64,000 nucleotides of DNA, from the NCBI RefSeq assembly GCF_023242945.1, contig NZ_JALKFT010000001.1, forward strand, positions 310,001 to 374,000, in the 5' to 3' direction. Of the stretch, positions 9,801 to 17,672 are shown one piece after another; positions within the stretch are counted from its first letter, which is position 1; every line of letters begins with the position of its first letter. The position numbers and the translations under genes were made by a program. Origin of the DNA: Frankia umida. Its GTDB lineage: Bacteria > Actinomycetota > Actinomycetes > Frankiales > Frankiaceae. The notes beneath the pieces are model-generated. The model saw only the letters and a program-made list of their open reading frames with translations, was not told the origin of the DNA and ran no database searches.

Positions 9801-9954
9801 TGAACTCGTCCGTGCGGTCGAGTCCTGGATCGTCGCCGCGATCACCGAACACGGCCCGAACCGGCGACGTCGCCGCCCGTTCGGGCTGCCCGTGCTGCCC
9901 CTCACGTTCACCCTCACCGCCGCCGCCTCCGCGGGGCCCTCCGGGGCTCGATGA
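6853..9954 (+). CDS. Large protein resembling GTPase-associated protein 1 (GAP1)
   Basis: A predicted cytoplasmic protein of 1033 residues. The opening DQVVYVWSRHP followed by TGEQGFFPVASSLG, and a middle block around residues 205-260 (QPFAISHTGSEEATTLMWAL, then LPYRLTFASRM), resemble the N-terminal and middle modules of GTPase-associated protein 1 from actinobacterial conflict systems. That is my recollection of the family, not a search result. The C-terminal half contains two similar helical blocks, each with a HVPDW/YVPDW motif (about residues 725 and 880), which looks like an internal duplication. A short Val-Ala-Ser-Ala run (8395-8450) is a 12-base repeat. An in-frame ATG at 6769 would overlap the upstream gene by 38 bases. 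Function unknown. Confidence 0.6.
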   Translation: MIGDPTVPLPPGRVHDATRIDQVVYVWSRHPRTGEQGFFPVASSLGSAAARSWDDLPAAHLLAEDALAADATTSLAYVTSPTSPSGPSGPSGPGGGPRTVLDVSADAPPERAALVHRVRVPRRTGSGPGRLRAHVLTGRADHLTERVALALHAAGTARAEAPRTSTRLTPLHLPELTAARRIGERALRQAARAPARHHRLTNVIAAVLASSGTGQPFAISHTGSEEATTLMWALIELLEDVLPYRLTFASRMAPSLAWDERPGLDAAPSRRPPTHPPDPASHLAPGGAAGPRFLISLRPPTPGPDTSAAMIHVDPRLAPRTAPIIQTAAGILTTVYGHSGMRAVASLLALVGPEPFDVDEPARWSHRLVAAARTPVSTPAPPPPDRTIPPSAPPTTHSPSDDRRSPPTEAVGAYLRDAYTQLLAQDELAAAATPGSGTGTGTGSGTGSGEPDPARRLLTLLTAPIGLSCELPGAERLRGQLRRLAGQLHRPGQVDAQPTTPDRAGSAAVPAAVPAVASAVASAVASAVASLAVSPTVSAEARRLAVVTTVLARSEGDHYFGRNAATSAVGTGAVEAAVEAAVLAARRQVTGSVVTLADALAALRGPSPVRAAAVALDEAEATLGAGLTALFLACELPAPAALARRLATRTLSALRLEHPAPGFAGQPDPADHGPSPRQASPRTGWTPSRSTESPAATAVRLMRSTHASGADAFRLLVRYVPDWSGAPDLRRAVLAAGARPYYRALTAADTPAAGPGLRRAVIHQILALYARGDSTTQAGPGGDLHALRVELDTRLAPGDAHPHPAQAPVPAPTAQRSPEQPPLAQRPLALSPPEQRPVGQGGAGQRRDPAAAFLAACGPGQPDAARAFGLLARHVPDWSADQDLYQALCRWGPPSQGRDGARPSRSQLAAAAEQYFRRALRGALAESGGPQPADLERVTRRLITLYFPDVADVVGRPDVAGPAGAMAVPAADQPEETRPRAAGELVRAVESWIVAAITEHGPNRRRRRPFGLPVLPLTFTLTAAASAGPSGAR

Positions 9955-10375
9955 CACGGCTCACCGGCCCGCTGACAGGGCCCGGTCGGACGGCGGTGGG
10001 ACCCGTCCAGGGTCACCCCCGGCAGCGCGGCCGGCCACGGGAGACACCCGGGCGCGCCGTACTGGCGCCAGCGGCGTCGACTGGAACGTCGCCGTCGCAC
10101 GGTTCGCCCTACTCGAGATCGGAGGAGTCTGGAACAATGACCCGCACCGGTGTCGGATCGCGCCCGGCCTCGGGCCTGTGTCCGCTGCCGGAACGCACCC
10201 GGCTTCGGGTCCTGGAGCGCACGTCGGACACCTCGCGGTCGTGCACGCACGTCTGTGTCGGTGTCGTGACATGCGTGGGGCCTTCGGCTCGGCGGTGCCT
10301 TTGGGTATGAAGGAGCGACACCCGGCGACACGTCCGACAGCGTGATCGTGAACTGGTTCGGCGAGGACGGAGGCC
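9955..10375. other. Gap upstream of the PP2C gene
   Basis: No gene is supported. An open frame starting at the overlapping ATG 9951 runs to 10310, but its translation is low-complexity and lacks any ordered pattern. The last 40 bases carry a ribosome-binding site (GGACGGAGG) for the PP2C gene. The spacing suggests a second promoter inside the cluster. Confidence 0.4.
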
Positions 10376-11941
10376 ATGGGTAGCACGCTGGTGCCGATCA
10401 TGCTGATCGTCGTGGTGCTGGTGGCCGCGGTGGTCTTCGGAGTCCTCAGCAAGCGGCCTCCCCGCAGCACCGGCCAGCGCCATGCTCGCGGTCTTGACCG
10501 GCAGCGCCATCCGTCCGGCACAGTGCCGATCAACGAGCCCGCGGGCAGCGCGACGCCACCGCCCGCTCCCGATGATCTCGCTGACACCGGCGTGGCACCC
10601 ACGGTGGCGGTGCCGGCGGCCGCCACGGCAGGCCCCCCCGCCACCCCCGGCCCCGGGCGGGCCGCGGCCACGGCCACGCCGGTGTCCAGCTCGGCCGACG
10701 CCGACACGCCGTCGGCGCAAGCCGCCAACCCATGGGACGATCATGAAGACTGGGGCATCGGGGTCGCCCCGGTCCACGACCCGCGATCTGGGCAGTCAGC
10801 CGGATGGTCGGGGCACATCGACAGCGGCAGCAATGCGGGCGCACCAGGGGGAGGGGACGTGACCGCGCAGGTGCCACACGGCGGATACGACGACACTCGC
10901 GATCCGGACAAGACCGGTTGGACGCCACCGCCGGCCACACCGCCGCATCAGCTGCCCTCCTACGAGGACGAGCGGGAGAACGCGACCCGCTACTTCGACC
11001 CCCAGACCGGCGAGCACCCCCTCGCACCGCCGCGCACGGCCCGCACGCCGCCGCCCGTGCCGCCGGTCACCCCCGCCGAGGGCGCGCCGGTCCCGGCGGG
11101 CATCGCTGGCACCGGCCCCCGCCGTACGGACGGGGTGGACCCACGCTGGGAGGCCAGCTCCACCGCGGCGACGATCTCGTCAGGCCCGCCTCGGGAGCAG
11201 GCCGCGGACCTGATCGCGACCGAGCCGGAGCGCACCACGGCCGCCCCGCTGCGCCTGGCCGCCGCCGGGCGGACCAGGCGAGGCAAGCGCGGCGGTCCCA
11301 ACGAGGACGCCTTCGTCGTCGTCGACGGCCTGCTCGCCGTGGCGGACGGGGTGGGTGGCGAGGCGGCCGGCCAGATCGCCTCGACGCTGACCGTCACCAC
11401 CGTCGCCGGTTTCCGTCCGCAGTACGCCGATGATCCGCTGGTCGGTCTGCGCCGCGCGGTCGCACGCGCCAACCATGAGGTGCGTCGACGGGCCCGCGAG
11501 GAACCGACCTGGCTGGGTATGGCCTGCACGCTGGACGTCGTCATCCTCGGCCGGCAGCAGAGCACCGGGGAGTTCCTCACCGTCGCCCACGTCGGGGACA
11601 GCTCGGTCTGGCTGCAGCCGGGGCGGGGTCGACCCCGTGCGCTCACCACCCCGCACGCGATCCGCAACGGCCCGCTGCTCAACGCCGTGGGCCTGGCCGA
11701 CGAGATCGAGGCCGACATCTTCAGCGAACCGGTCCGCGCCGGGGACCGAGTCGTCCTGGCCAGCGACGGCATCACCAAGGTGATGTCACCCGAGCAGCTC
11801 GACGGCCTGCTCAGCGAACTCGGTTCCGAGCCGCCGGAACGGGCCGCGGACGCGCTGGTAGAGGCCGCGCTGCTCGCCGGGGCCCGGGATGACACCACCA
11901 TCGTCGTCGCCGATCTGGTGTCCGAACCCGCCGGGCGGTGA
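10376..11941 (+). CDS. Membrane-anchored PP2C-type serine/threonine phosphatase
   Basis: A Mg/Mn-dependent protein phosphatase of 521 residues. An N-terminal helix (about 5-24, PIMLIVVVLVAAVVFGVL) anchors it to the membrane, with the rest probably cytoplasmic. A disordered Pro/Thr-rich linker of about 260 residues follows. The PP2C domain (about 292-518) shows the metal and phosphate motifs in order: NEDAFVVVD, VADGVGGEAAG, VAHVGDSSVWL, VLASDGITKV and ARDDTTIVV. Its TGA overlaps the GTG of the next gene (GTGA at 11938-11941), so translation of phosphatase and channel is coupled. No receptor-like outer domain is present, unlike PstP. Confidence 0.9.
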   Translation: MGSTLVPIMLIVVVLVAAVVFGVLSKRPPRSTGQRHARGLDRQRHPSGTVPINEPAGSATPPPAPDDLADTGVAPTVAVPAAATAGPPATPGPGRAAATATPVSSSADADTPSAQAANPWDDHEDWGIGVAPVHDPRSGQSAGWSGHIDSGSNAGAPGGGDVTAQVPHGGYDDTRDPDKTGWTPPPATPPHQLPSYEDERENATRYFDPQTGEHPLAPPRTARTPPPVPPVTPAEGAPVPAGIAGTGPRRTDGVDPRWEASSTAATISSGPPREQAADLIATEPERTTAAPLRLAAAGRTRRGKRGGPNEDAFVVVDGLLAVADGVGGEAAGQIASTLTVTTVAGFRPQYADDPLVGLRRAVARANHEVRRRAREEPTWLGMACTLDVVILGRQQSTGEFLTVAHVGDSSVWLQPGRGRPRALTTPHAIRNGPLLNAVGLADEIEADIFSEPVRAGDRVVLASDGITKVMSPEQLDGLLSELGSEPPERAADALVEAALLAGARDDTTIVVADLVSEPAGR

Positions 11942-13896
11942 CCTCCGGCCGGCAGGGAAACCGGCCGCATCCCGCGACAGCGGCTCCGCTCGCGCTGGCT
12001 GGACGGCTGGCCCGATGGCTACGACATCACCTGCTCGGCGCGTTCGCCGTGCTCGGGATCATCGCCTTCACCCTCGGTCTGATCGGCGCCTACCGGGAGT
12101 TCCACGCCGACCCGGCGACGTTCAGCTGGCCGAACGTCGTGTTCTTCGCCGCCACCCTGTTCATCGCGGACGGCACGATCTTCCAGGATCTCGGTCACTA
12201 CCCGTTGTCGTTGGAGATCGCCCGCTTTCTCGCGCCGATCGCCACCGCGGTCGGTGTCGCCGATGCCGTCAGCACCGTCTTCGCGCAGCGGTTCGAGCGT
12301 TTCCGGGCCCGCCGCGCCCGCCATCACGTGGTCGTCTGCGGCTGCGGCCCGACCGCGACCGCCCTCGTCGACCGGCTCTCCTGGTCCAGACGGGTGGTGC
12401 TGGTCGCCGAGGACGCCGAGCGGGAGTACCCGGACACCGAACTCCCACCCGGGCTGCTGCGGGTCGTCGGCGATCCGATGGAGCCGCTGGTCCTCGCCCA
12501 GGCCGGCATCGCCCGGGCCGAGGTCGTCTACGGCTGCCTACCGGACACCTCCGCCAACCTGGCCATCGCTCTGGCCGCCCGGCGCCTCGCCGCCGCCCGC
12601 GGGGACCAGCCACTGCGCTGCCTGGCCCAGGTGGGCGATCTCTCCCTGATCCCCCATCTGCGCGCCCGGCGGATCGGCCTCAGCGACGACACCGGTTTCC
12701 GCCTCGACTTCTTCGCCGTCGAGGTGCTGGGCGCGCACGCCATGCTCGCCCGACACCCCCCGGACTGGGCCAGCGCCGATCCCGCTGACGGCCCGACGCC
12801 TCCCCCACCACCGTCGCCCAGGCCAGCCCCGGCCCCGCTGGTGGTTCTCGGTCTGTCCCGCCTCGGCCGGGCCCTCGTCCTCGAACTGGCCCGTCGCTGG
12901 TCGTCCTACGCTGGCCCGAACGGGCCACTGCTGCCCATCGCCGTGTCCGACCCGACCGCCACCGCCCAGCTGGCCGCACTACGAACCCGCGAGCCGGCCC
13001 TGGCCCGTATCCACCTCACCGGCCATGACACCCCGCACGGTGAGCTGACGCCGGCTGTCCTCGCCGCCGCCCGCCCAGACCCACCGGAGGGCTCCGACGG
13101 CCCGGACAGTCCGCCGGGGTCAGGGGGTCCGGGTGGTCCGGGGGGTCCGCCCGAGTTCATCTACGTCTGCCAGGACGACGAGGAAAAGGCCCTGCTCTCC
13201 GGCCTGGACGCCGCTCAGCTCGTCAACGACCGGTTCGGCGTCGGCCGCAGCACCGTCGTTGTGTGCACCGACCGTCAGCTCAGCCTCCAGGAGGTCTTCG
13301 GCCAGCCCGGCTCCGCGCACCAGCCACCGACCAGCCCCCGCCCGCTGCTCGAGGATCTCCAGGGCGGCGTACGGTTCTTCGCCGTGAACGATGAAGCGCT
13401 CCCCATCGACCTTGGCGACACCGATCTGATCGAACGGTTCGCGCAGACCTCCCACGCCAGGTTCCTCGACTCCGAGTTGCGGCGCGGAGCGGAGCTGGGC
13501 TCCCGCCGCTCGATGGTCCCCTGGGACGAGCTACCCGACGACCTGCGCGCCTCCAACCGGGATCAGGTCGCCGGCTTCGGTGAGATCCTGCGCGCGCAGC
13601 ACCTGATGCTGCTGCCCGCCGGCACCGCCGACACCGCCTTCGCCTTCACCGACGCCGAAGTCGAACGCCTCGCCCACCTGGAACACGAACGCTGGCTGCG
13701 AGAACGCACCGCCCAGGGCTACCGTTTCGGCCCCGTCCGTCAGGACAGCGGCTCGGATCGCCGCCACCCCTCCATGGTCGACTGGGAGGCCCTCACCGAG
13801 GTCGACCGCGAACGCGACCGCGAGGTCATCCGCACCATGCCGACCATCCTCGCCCACGCGGGCCTTCGCATCGTCCGCCTCGACGAGCCAACCTGA
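11938..13896 (+). CDS. Channel-like protein with TrkA-N domains and C-terminal RyR domain
   Basis: A 652-residue protein. Two hydrophobic segments near residues 25-48 and 65-110, with a pore-like loop between them, resemble a two-helix ion channel. Two Rossmann-type regulatory domains follow: HVVVCGCGPTATALVDRL (about 129) and LVVLGLSRLGRALVLELA (about 301). The last 80 residues match the RyR domain pattern: LAHLEHERWLRERTAQGYRFG, then HPSMVDWEAL and a Glu/Asp/Arg-rich helix. The layout is that of TrkA/Castor-type ligand-gated cation channels; RyR domains in bacteria are proposed ligand sensors. Start is GTG, coupled to the PP2C gene. Cation conduction and phosphatase control are inference. 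Confidence 0.8.
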   Translation: MTSGRQGNRPHPATAAPLALAGRLARWLRHHLLGAFAVLGIIAFTLGLIGAYREFHADPATFSWPNVVFFAATLFIADGTIFQDLGHYPLSLEIARFLAPIATAVGVADAVSTVFAQRFERFRARRARHHVVVCGCGPTATALVDRLSWSRRVVLVAEDAEREYPDTELPPGLLRVVGDPMEPLVLAQAGIARAEVVYGCLPDTSANLAIALAARRLAAARGDQPLRCLAQVGDLSLIPHLRARRIGLSDDTGFRLDFFAVEVLGAHAMLARHPPDWASADPADGPTPPPPPSPRPAPAPLVVLGLSRLGRALVLELARRWSSYAGPNGPLLPIAVSDPTATAQLAALRTREPALARIHLTGHDTPHGELTPAVLAAARPDPPEGSDGPDSPPGSGGPGGPGGPPEFIYVCQDDEEKALLSGLDAAQLVNDRFGVGRSTVVVCTDRQLSLQEVFGQPGSAHQPPTSPRPLLEDLQGGVRFFAVNDEALPIDLGDTDLIERFAQTSHARFLDSELRRGAELGSRRSMVPWDELPDDLRASNRDQVAGFGEILRAQHLMLLPAGTADTAFAFTDAEVERLAHLEHERWLRERTAQGYRFGPVRQDSGSDRRHPSMVDWEALTEVDRERDREVIRTMPTILAHAGLRIVRLDEPT

Positions 13897-13937
13897 CGGC
13901 ACCCGAGTCGGTCCGGCACCCCCGGCCCGCATGGAGC

Positions 13938-14110
13938 CGTCACGCCGGGCCGTCACGCCGGGCCGCGGCCGGATGCCGAGGGCTGTTCGGTCGGATGCCG
14001 AGGACTGTTCGGTGCGCCGAGGCCGGAATCCTTGAACAACCCTCGGCATGTCGTGATCTTGTCCGCGATCCGGCCGCGATCCGGCCATGATCCGGCCATG
14101 ATCCGGCCAT
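13938..14110. repeat. Stacked tandem repeats between convergent genes
   Basis: Three arrays are packed together: CGTCACGCCGGGC twice (from about 13948), a 22-bp unit starting CGGATGCCGAGG twice (13970-13991 and 13992-14013, one difference), and an 11-bp unit ending GATCCGGCC four times (14065-14108). GCCGAGG at 14016-14022 can pair with CCTCGGC at 14041-14047, giving a hairpin that could terminate transcription from either side. Confidence 0.85.
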
Positions 14111-14136
14111 GATGACGAAGCGGGCCGCCCTGCTGG

Positions 14137-15990
14137 TCAGGAGATGCGCTGGTCGACGGGACAGTCCAGGGCGCTGGCCCGGGTGAGGCCGTCGACCGAG
14201 AGGCGGGCGGTGAGGCGGACGGGACCGGAGGATTCGGTGACGATGCCGGTCCAGCCGCCGGCGGCGCGAAAGACGCAGGCCTGGCCCTGGGAGAGCCGCC
14301 AGTAGGGGGTGTAGTGGACCAGGACGGTGGCGATGCCGGGGGAACGGAAGTCGACGCCGATGGAGCTCACACCCAGTTCGGTCAGACTCGCCGGGCCCTG
14401 CACCAGACCGGGTGAGTCCTTGACCAGCCAGACCTTCCAGTGAGCGTCCTGCCAGGCGAGATCGAGGTAGGGCAGACCGGCGCGCAGCAGGGCCGCTTCC
14501 GCGACGGCGGACGGGTCGAGGTCGACGTCGGGCAGGGCCACGTAGCGGATGCCACGGGCGAGCAGCCAACGATGGTAGGTCGCGGCGCTCAACGTCCCGT
14601 CGTAGAACAGGGAGTTGTACTTGCTGTCGAGTTGGCGTAGCCAGCCGCGGGCCATCGGCACGGACGGCGCGACGTAGCGGGCCTCCCAGTGGGCCTCGGT
14701 GAACGGCACCTCGACGCGTCCGGCGGGGACGGGCGTGCCCCGGTCGAGGTAGTCGAGCAGGCCGGTGTAGTAACTCGACCTGGCGGACGGGTCGCCCCGG
14801 GTGAGCAGGGCACCGTGGATCGGGCCGATCTGCCAGCCGAGCAGCGGGATGGCGACGAGGGCGAGTACCCGGCGGCGGTCGGCGAGCAGCAGCGCCGCGG
14901 CGGGGCCGGCCAGCAGGGTGGCCGGGCGGGTGATGTTCCCGCCGATCTGGGTGGGGACGAAGAAGAACAGGGTCGCGGCGGCGGCCCACAGCAGCAGACC
15001 GTGCCGGATCGCCCGGGCCTGCGGTGGGACGACGAGCAGCCCCACCCCGATCAACGCCAGCAGCGACAGGTAGGTGATGGCGGGGAACGGCTGGTAGCCG
15101 TCCTCGGGGAAGGCGAGCGCGACGATGATGCCGGCGAGGGCGCCGGCGAACGGGACCACACGCCGCCAGCCGAGGGTCGCCAGCAGTGCGAGCCCGACCA
15201 GCAGCACGAACCCGGCGGCGAGCGGCGAGGCCAGCGACGACAGCACCGCGCCGGCCCAGGTCAGCCGGGTGCGTCGCTCCCGGGCGCCCAGCAGCGCCAG
15301 CGCGCCGAAGGCCATCCCGAGGGCGAAGGGCATCCGCCCGACCACGAGGTTGGCCACGGTGGCCGCGGCGAACCAGACCAGCACCAGGTCATGACCGCCG
15401 CGCGCCCGCGGGCCCCGCAACAGGCGGGTGACGATGACCGTGGACGCGAGGCACGACAGCGCGCCCAGCAGCTCCGCCCCGAGCAGCGCACCCAGCGGCG
15501 GGAACAGCACACTGTACCCGGGTATGGTATGTCCGCCGTACCATTGGTCGTCCCAGAGGACGGGCCCTCCGTGGCGGAACAGCCACACACGGTATTCCTG
15601 GGCGGGTGTGTCGGGGCCGGTCACCGCCAGACCCAGGCACAGCACGCACAGTGCGGCGGTCAGCGTCCACGGCCAACGGCGGACGATCGCGACCAGCACG
15701 GTCAGGCCGCGGACGAACCGCCCGCGGCGTCGCGACGACCCAAGCGCAAGGAAAGGGGCCTGGCCAGGTGGAGCCGCCCGAAGCCCGGTCTCGCCCAGCG
15801 GCGCGGACCCCGTCCCGACCGGCTCCGGCAGGGACACCGCAGCGGTCTGGGGAGCAGGGACGCCCCCCGGGGGCGGAGCCGACGCCGCGTCGGGGTCGGC
15901 GGGTACGGCAGCTCCGGTCGAGGCGAGCGCAGTCACACGCGTCCTCCCCCGCCATCGCCGACGGTCCGTCCGCCGTATCGCACCGATCAT
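14137..15990 (-). CDS. Large polytopic membrane protein, GT-C-like fold
   Basis: A 617-residue integral membrane protein with about ten hydrophobic helices between residues 105 and 380 and a soluble C-terminal domain of about 200 residues with alternating strands. The first loop, with DDQWYGGHTIPGYSVLFPPLG, sits where GT-C glycosyltransferases keep their catalytic acidic loop. The family resembles actinobacterial membrane proteins annotated as 6-pyruvoyl-tetrahydropterin synthase-related. The first 90 residues are Pro/Ala-rich; a GTG at 15936 is an alternative start. From the ATG at 15990 it overlaps the divergent MptB-like gene by 223 bases, so at least one start is probably later than drawn. 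Role in cell-envelope glycan assembly is inferred from neighbours. Confidence 0.7.
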   Translation of the reverse strand: MIGAIRRTDRRRWRGRTRVTALASTGAAVPADPDAASAPPPGGVPAPQTAAVSLPEPVGTGSAPLGETGLRAAPPGQAPFLALGSSRRRGRFVRGLTVLVAIVRRWPWTLTAALCVLCLGLAVTGPDTPAQEYRVWLFRHGGPVLWDDQWYGGHTIPGYSVLFPPLGALLGAELLGALSCLASTVIVTRLLRGPRARGGHDLVLVWFAAATVANLVVGRMPFALGMAFGALALLGARERRTRLTWAGAVLSSLASPLAAGFVLLVGLALLATLGWRRVVPFAGALAGIIVALAFPEDGYQPFPAITYLSLLALIGVGLLVVPPQARAIRHGLLLWAAAATLFFFVPTQIGGNITRPATLLAGPAAALLLADRRRVLALVAIPLLGWQIGPIHGALLTRGDPSARSSYYTGLLDYLDRGTPVPAGRVEVPFTEAHWEARYVAPSVPMARGWLRQLDSKYNSLFYDGTLSAATYHRWLLARGIRYVALPDVDLDPSAVAEAALLRAGLPYLDLAWQDAHWKVWLVKDSPGLVQGPASLTELGVSSIGVDFRSPGIATVLVHYTPYWRLSQGQACVFRAAGGWTGIVTESSGPVRLTARLSVDGLTRASALDCPVDQRIS

Positions 15991-17672
15991 CTCCCGGCGA
16001 CCCGCCCCTGGGCGAACGGGCCGCGGACGTCACCACGCCGGTCTGGGTCCTCGCACTGGTCATCGCCGGTGCTATCGCCGCGGCCACAGCCATGATCACC
16101 GAAGGACGGCTCGGGCCACGTGATCTGAACGTCACCGACCCGACGTCCTGGTGGGGAATTCTCCCATCGGCACCACCGGGCGAGACCACGAGGGGCATCC
16201 TGGCCGGATTGTCCGCCCTGGGGATCATCACTCTGTGTGGATGCTGGGCGGCCCTCGGATATGCCGCCCTGGCCGGCCGCGTACCCACCCGAACGGGCCT
16301 GGCCGCCGCGTTCGCCTGGACCCTTCCCTTCGCCCTCGGTCCGCCTCTTTTCAGCCGGGACGTCTACGCCTATGCGGGTCAGGGGGAACTCGCCCGTCTC
16401 GGCCTGGACCCGGCCAGGCACGGCATCGCGGCCCTCGCGACGTCCGGTGCCGTGGACGGATCGGGACCGGTGTTCGTCCGCGCCGTCGACCCCCGCTGGA
16501 CGCTCACCCACAGCCCCTACGGCGGCGCGGCCGTGGCCGTGGAGAAGGTCGCCGCGGTGGTGGGCGGCGGACCAGCCGGGACGGTCGTGACGCTGCGGGT
16601 GTTCGCCGTGGTCGCCGTCCTCGCCCTGATCGCCGGCGCGCTGCGGCTGGCGGGCCGTGACCCGCGGCGACGCGCGGTCGTCGCGGTGCTGGTCGCCGCG
16701 AACCCGGTGCTCGCCGTCCATCTTGTCGGCGGCGCCCACCTGGACGCGGCCGCCGCGGCCCTTGTCGTCGCCGCGCTCCTGCTCCAGGGCCGGACGCGGG
16801 ACGCCGCCAGGACCGACGGCGGCGGCCGGTGGGCGGCCGTACTGGTGGGGGCCGGGGCGACGGGGCTCGCCGCACTCGCCGGGAACGTGAAGGTGACGGT
16901 GCTGCCGGTGGTCGTCTGGCTGGTCGTCGCCCATCTGCTCGACGCCCGGCGCGGCCCGCGGCCGGTACCGGACGCCATGATCCGGCTCGCGGCGGACGTC
17001 GTGGCCATCGCGGTGGCCACCGCCCTGTGCACGGTCGCCGCCGGATTCGGGCCCACCTGGGTGCACGCCCTGGCGACCTCCGGTGCCCTGAGCACCGGCA
17101 TCGCCCCCGCCTCACTGCTCGCCCACGCCGTCCACGCGCTGCTCGGCCTCGTCGGCATCCACACCGCCGCCGAGACGACTCTGAAGGCGTCGCGTGACCT
17201 GTGCCTGGCTCTGGCGGCCGTGTTCCTCGTCGGGCTCGTCCTGCGCGCCTGGCGCCGCACCCCCACGCCCACCTCGGACGACGCGGCACCCGGGATGGTC
17301 CGGCCTGATCTCGCGGTGGTCGGGTACGGCGGGCTGGCGGTGGCCCTGGCCAATCCGGTGGTCTATCCCTGGTATCTGGCGGCCTGCCTGCCGGCGCTGG
17401 CCATCCTCGCCGTGCTGCGCACCGAACTGCCCGCGCGGACGCGCACCCTCGCCGCGACCGGTCCGCTCGGTGCGGCGGCGCTGGGGGCCATCGTGGCGTC
17501 GGTGTGGCTGTGCCTGGCGACGCTGTCGCCACTGGCCGCGACGTGGCGGCTACTGGGGCCGGTCGGGCTGGCGCTGCTGGTCACGGTGGTGGCATCGGCC
17601 GTGCTGGGGGGCGGCCGCGCCGCGATGGTGGCGGCCCGGCGACAGCCCGCAGCGCCCACCAGCACACGATGA
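15768..17672 (+). CDS. MptB-like polyprenol-phosphomannose-dependent mannosyltransferase
   Basis: GT-C glycosyltransferase of about 634 residues with some 13 membrane helices; the first reads PVWVLALVIAGAIAAATAM. The extracytoplasmic loop has FSRDVYAYAGQGEL then WTLTHSPYGG, a pattern shared with mycobacterial MptA/MptB, which add alpha-1,6-mannose to lipomannan from polyprenyl-phosphomannose. A KVTVLPVV helix and NPVVYPWYL segment follow. The start is uncertain: GTG at 15768 follows GGAAAGGGG, whereas no ATG lies close to the first helix. Its 3' end overlaps the convergent gene by 92 bases. Mannan-type product is a family inference. Confidence 0.78.
   Translation: MEPPEARSRPAARTPSRPAPAGTPQRSGEQGRPPGAEPTPRRGRRVRQLRSRRAQSHASSPAIADGPSAVSHRSSPGDPPLGERAADVTTPVWVLALVIAGAIAAATAMITEGRLGPRDLNVTDPTSWWGILPSAPPGETTRGILAGLSALGIITLCGCWAALGYAALAGRVPTRTGLAAAFAWTLPFALGPPLFSRDVYAYAGQGELARLGLDPARHGIAALATSGAVDGSGPVFVRAVDPRWTLTHSPYGGAAVAVEKVAAVVGGGPAGTVVTLRVFAVVAVLALIAGALRLAGRDPRRRAVVAVLVAANPVLAVHLVGGAHLDAAAAALVVAALLLQGRTRDAARTDGGGRWAAVLVGAGATGLAALAGNVKVTVLPVVVWLVVAHLLDARRGPRPVPDAMIRLAADVVAIAVATALCTVAAGFGPTWVHALATSGALSTGIAPASLLAHAVHALLGLVGIHTAAETTLKASRDLCLALAAVFLVGLVLRAWRRTPTPTSDDAAPGMVRPDLAVVGYGGLAVALANPVVYPWYLAACLPALAILAVLRTELPARTRTLAATGPLGAAALGAIVASVWLCLATLSPLAATWRLLGPVGLALLVTVVASAVLGGGRAAMVAARRQPAAPTSTR

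Noticed and set aside
9951..10310. 119-codon frame beginning at an ATG overlapping the GAP1-like stop
   Set aside because: Overlap is attractive, but the protein is low-complexity with no hydrophobic pattern and no homologous feel; left as gap.
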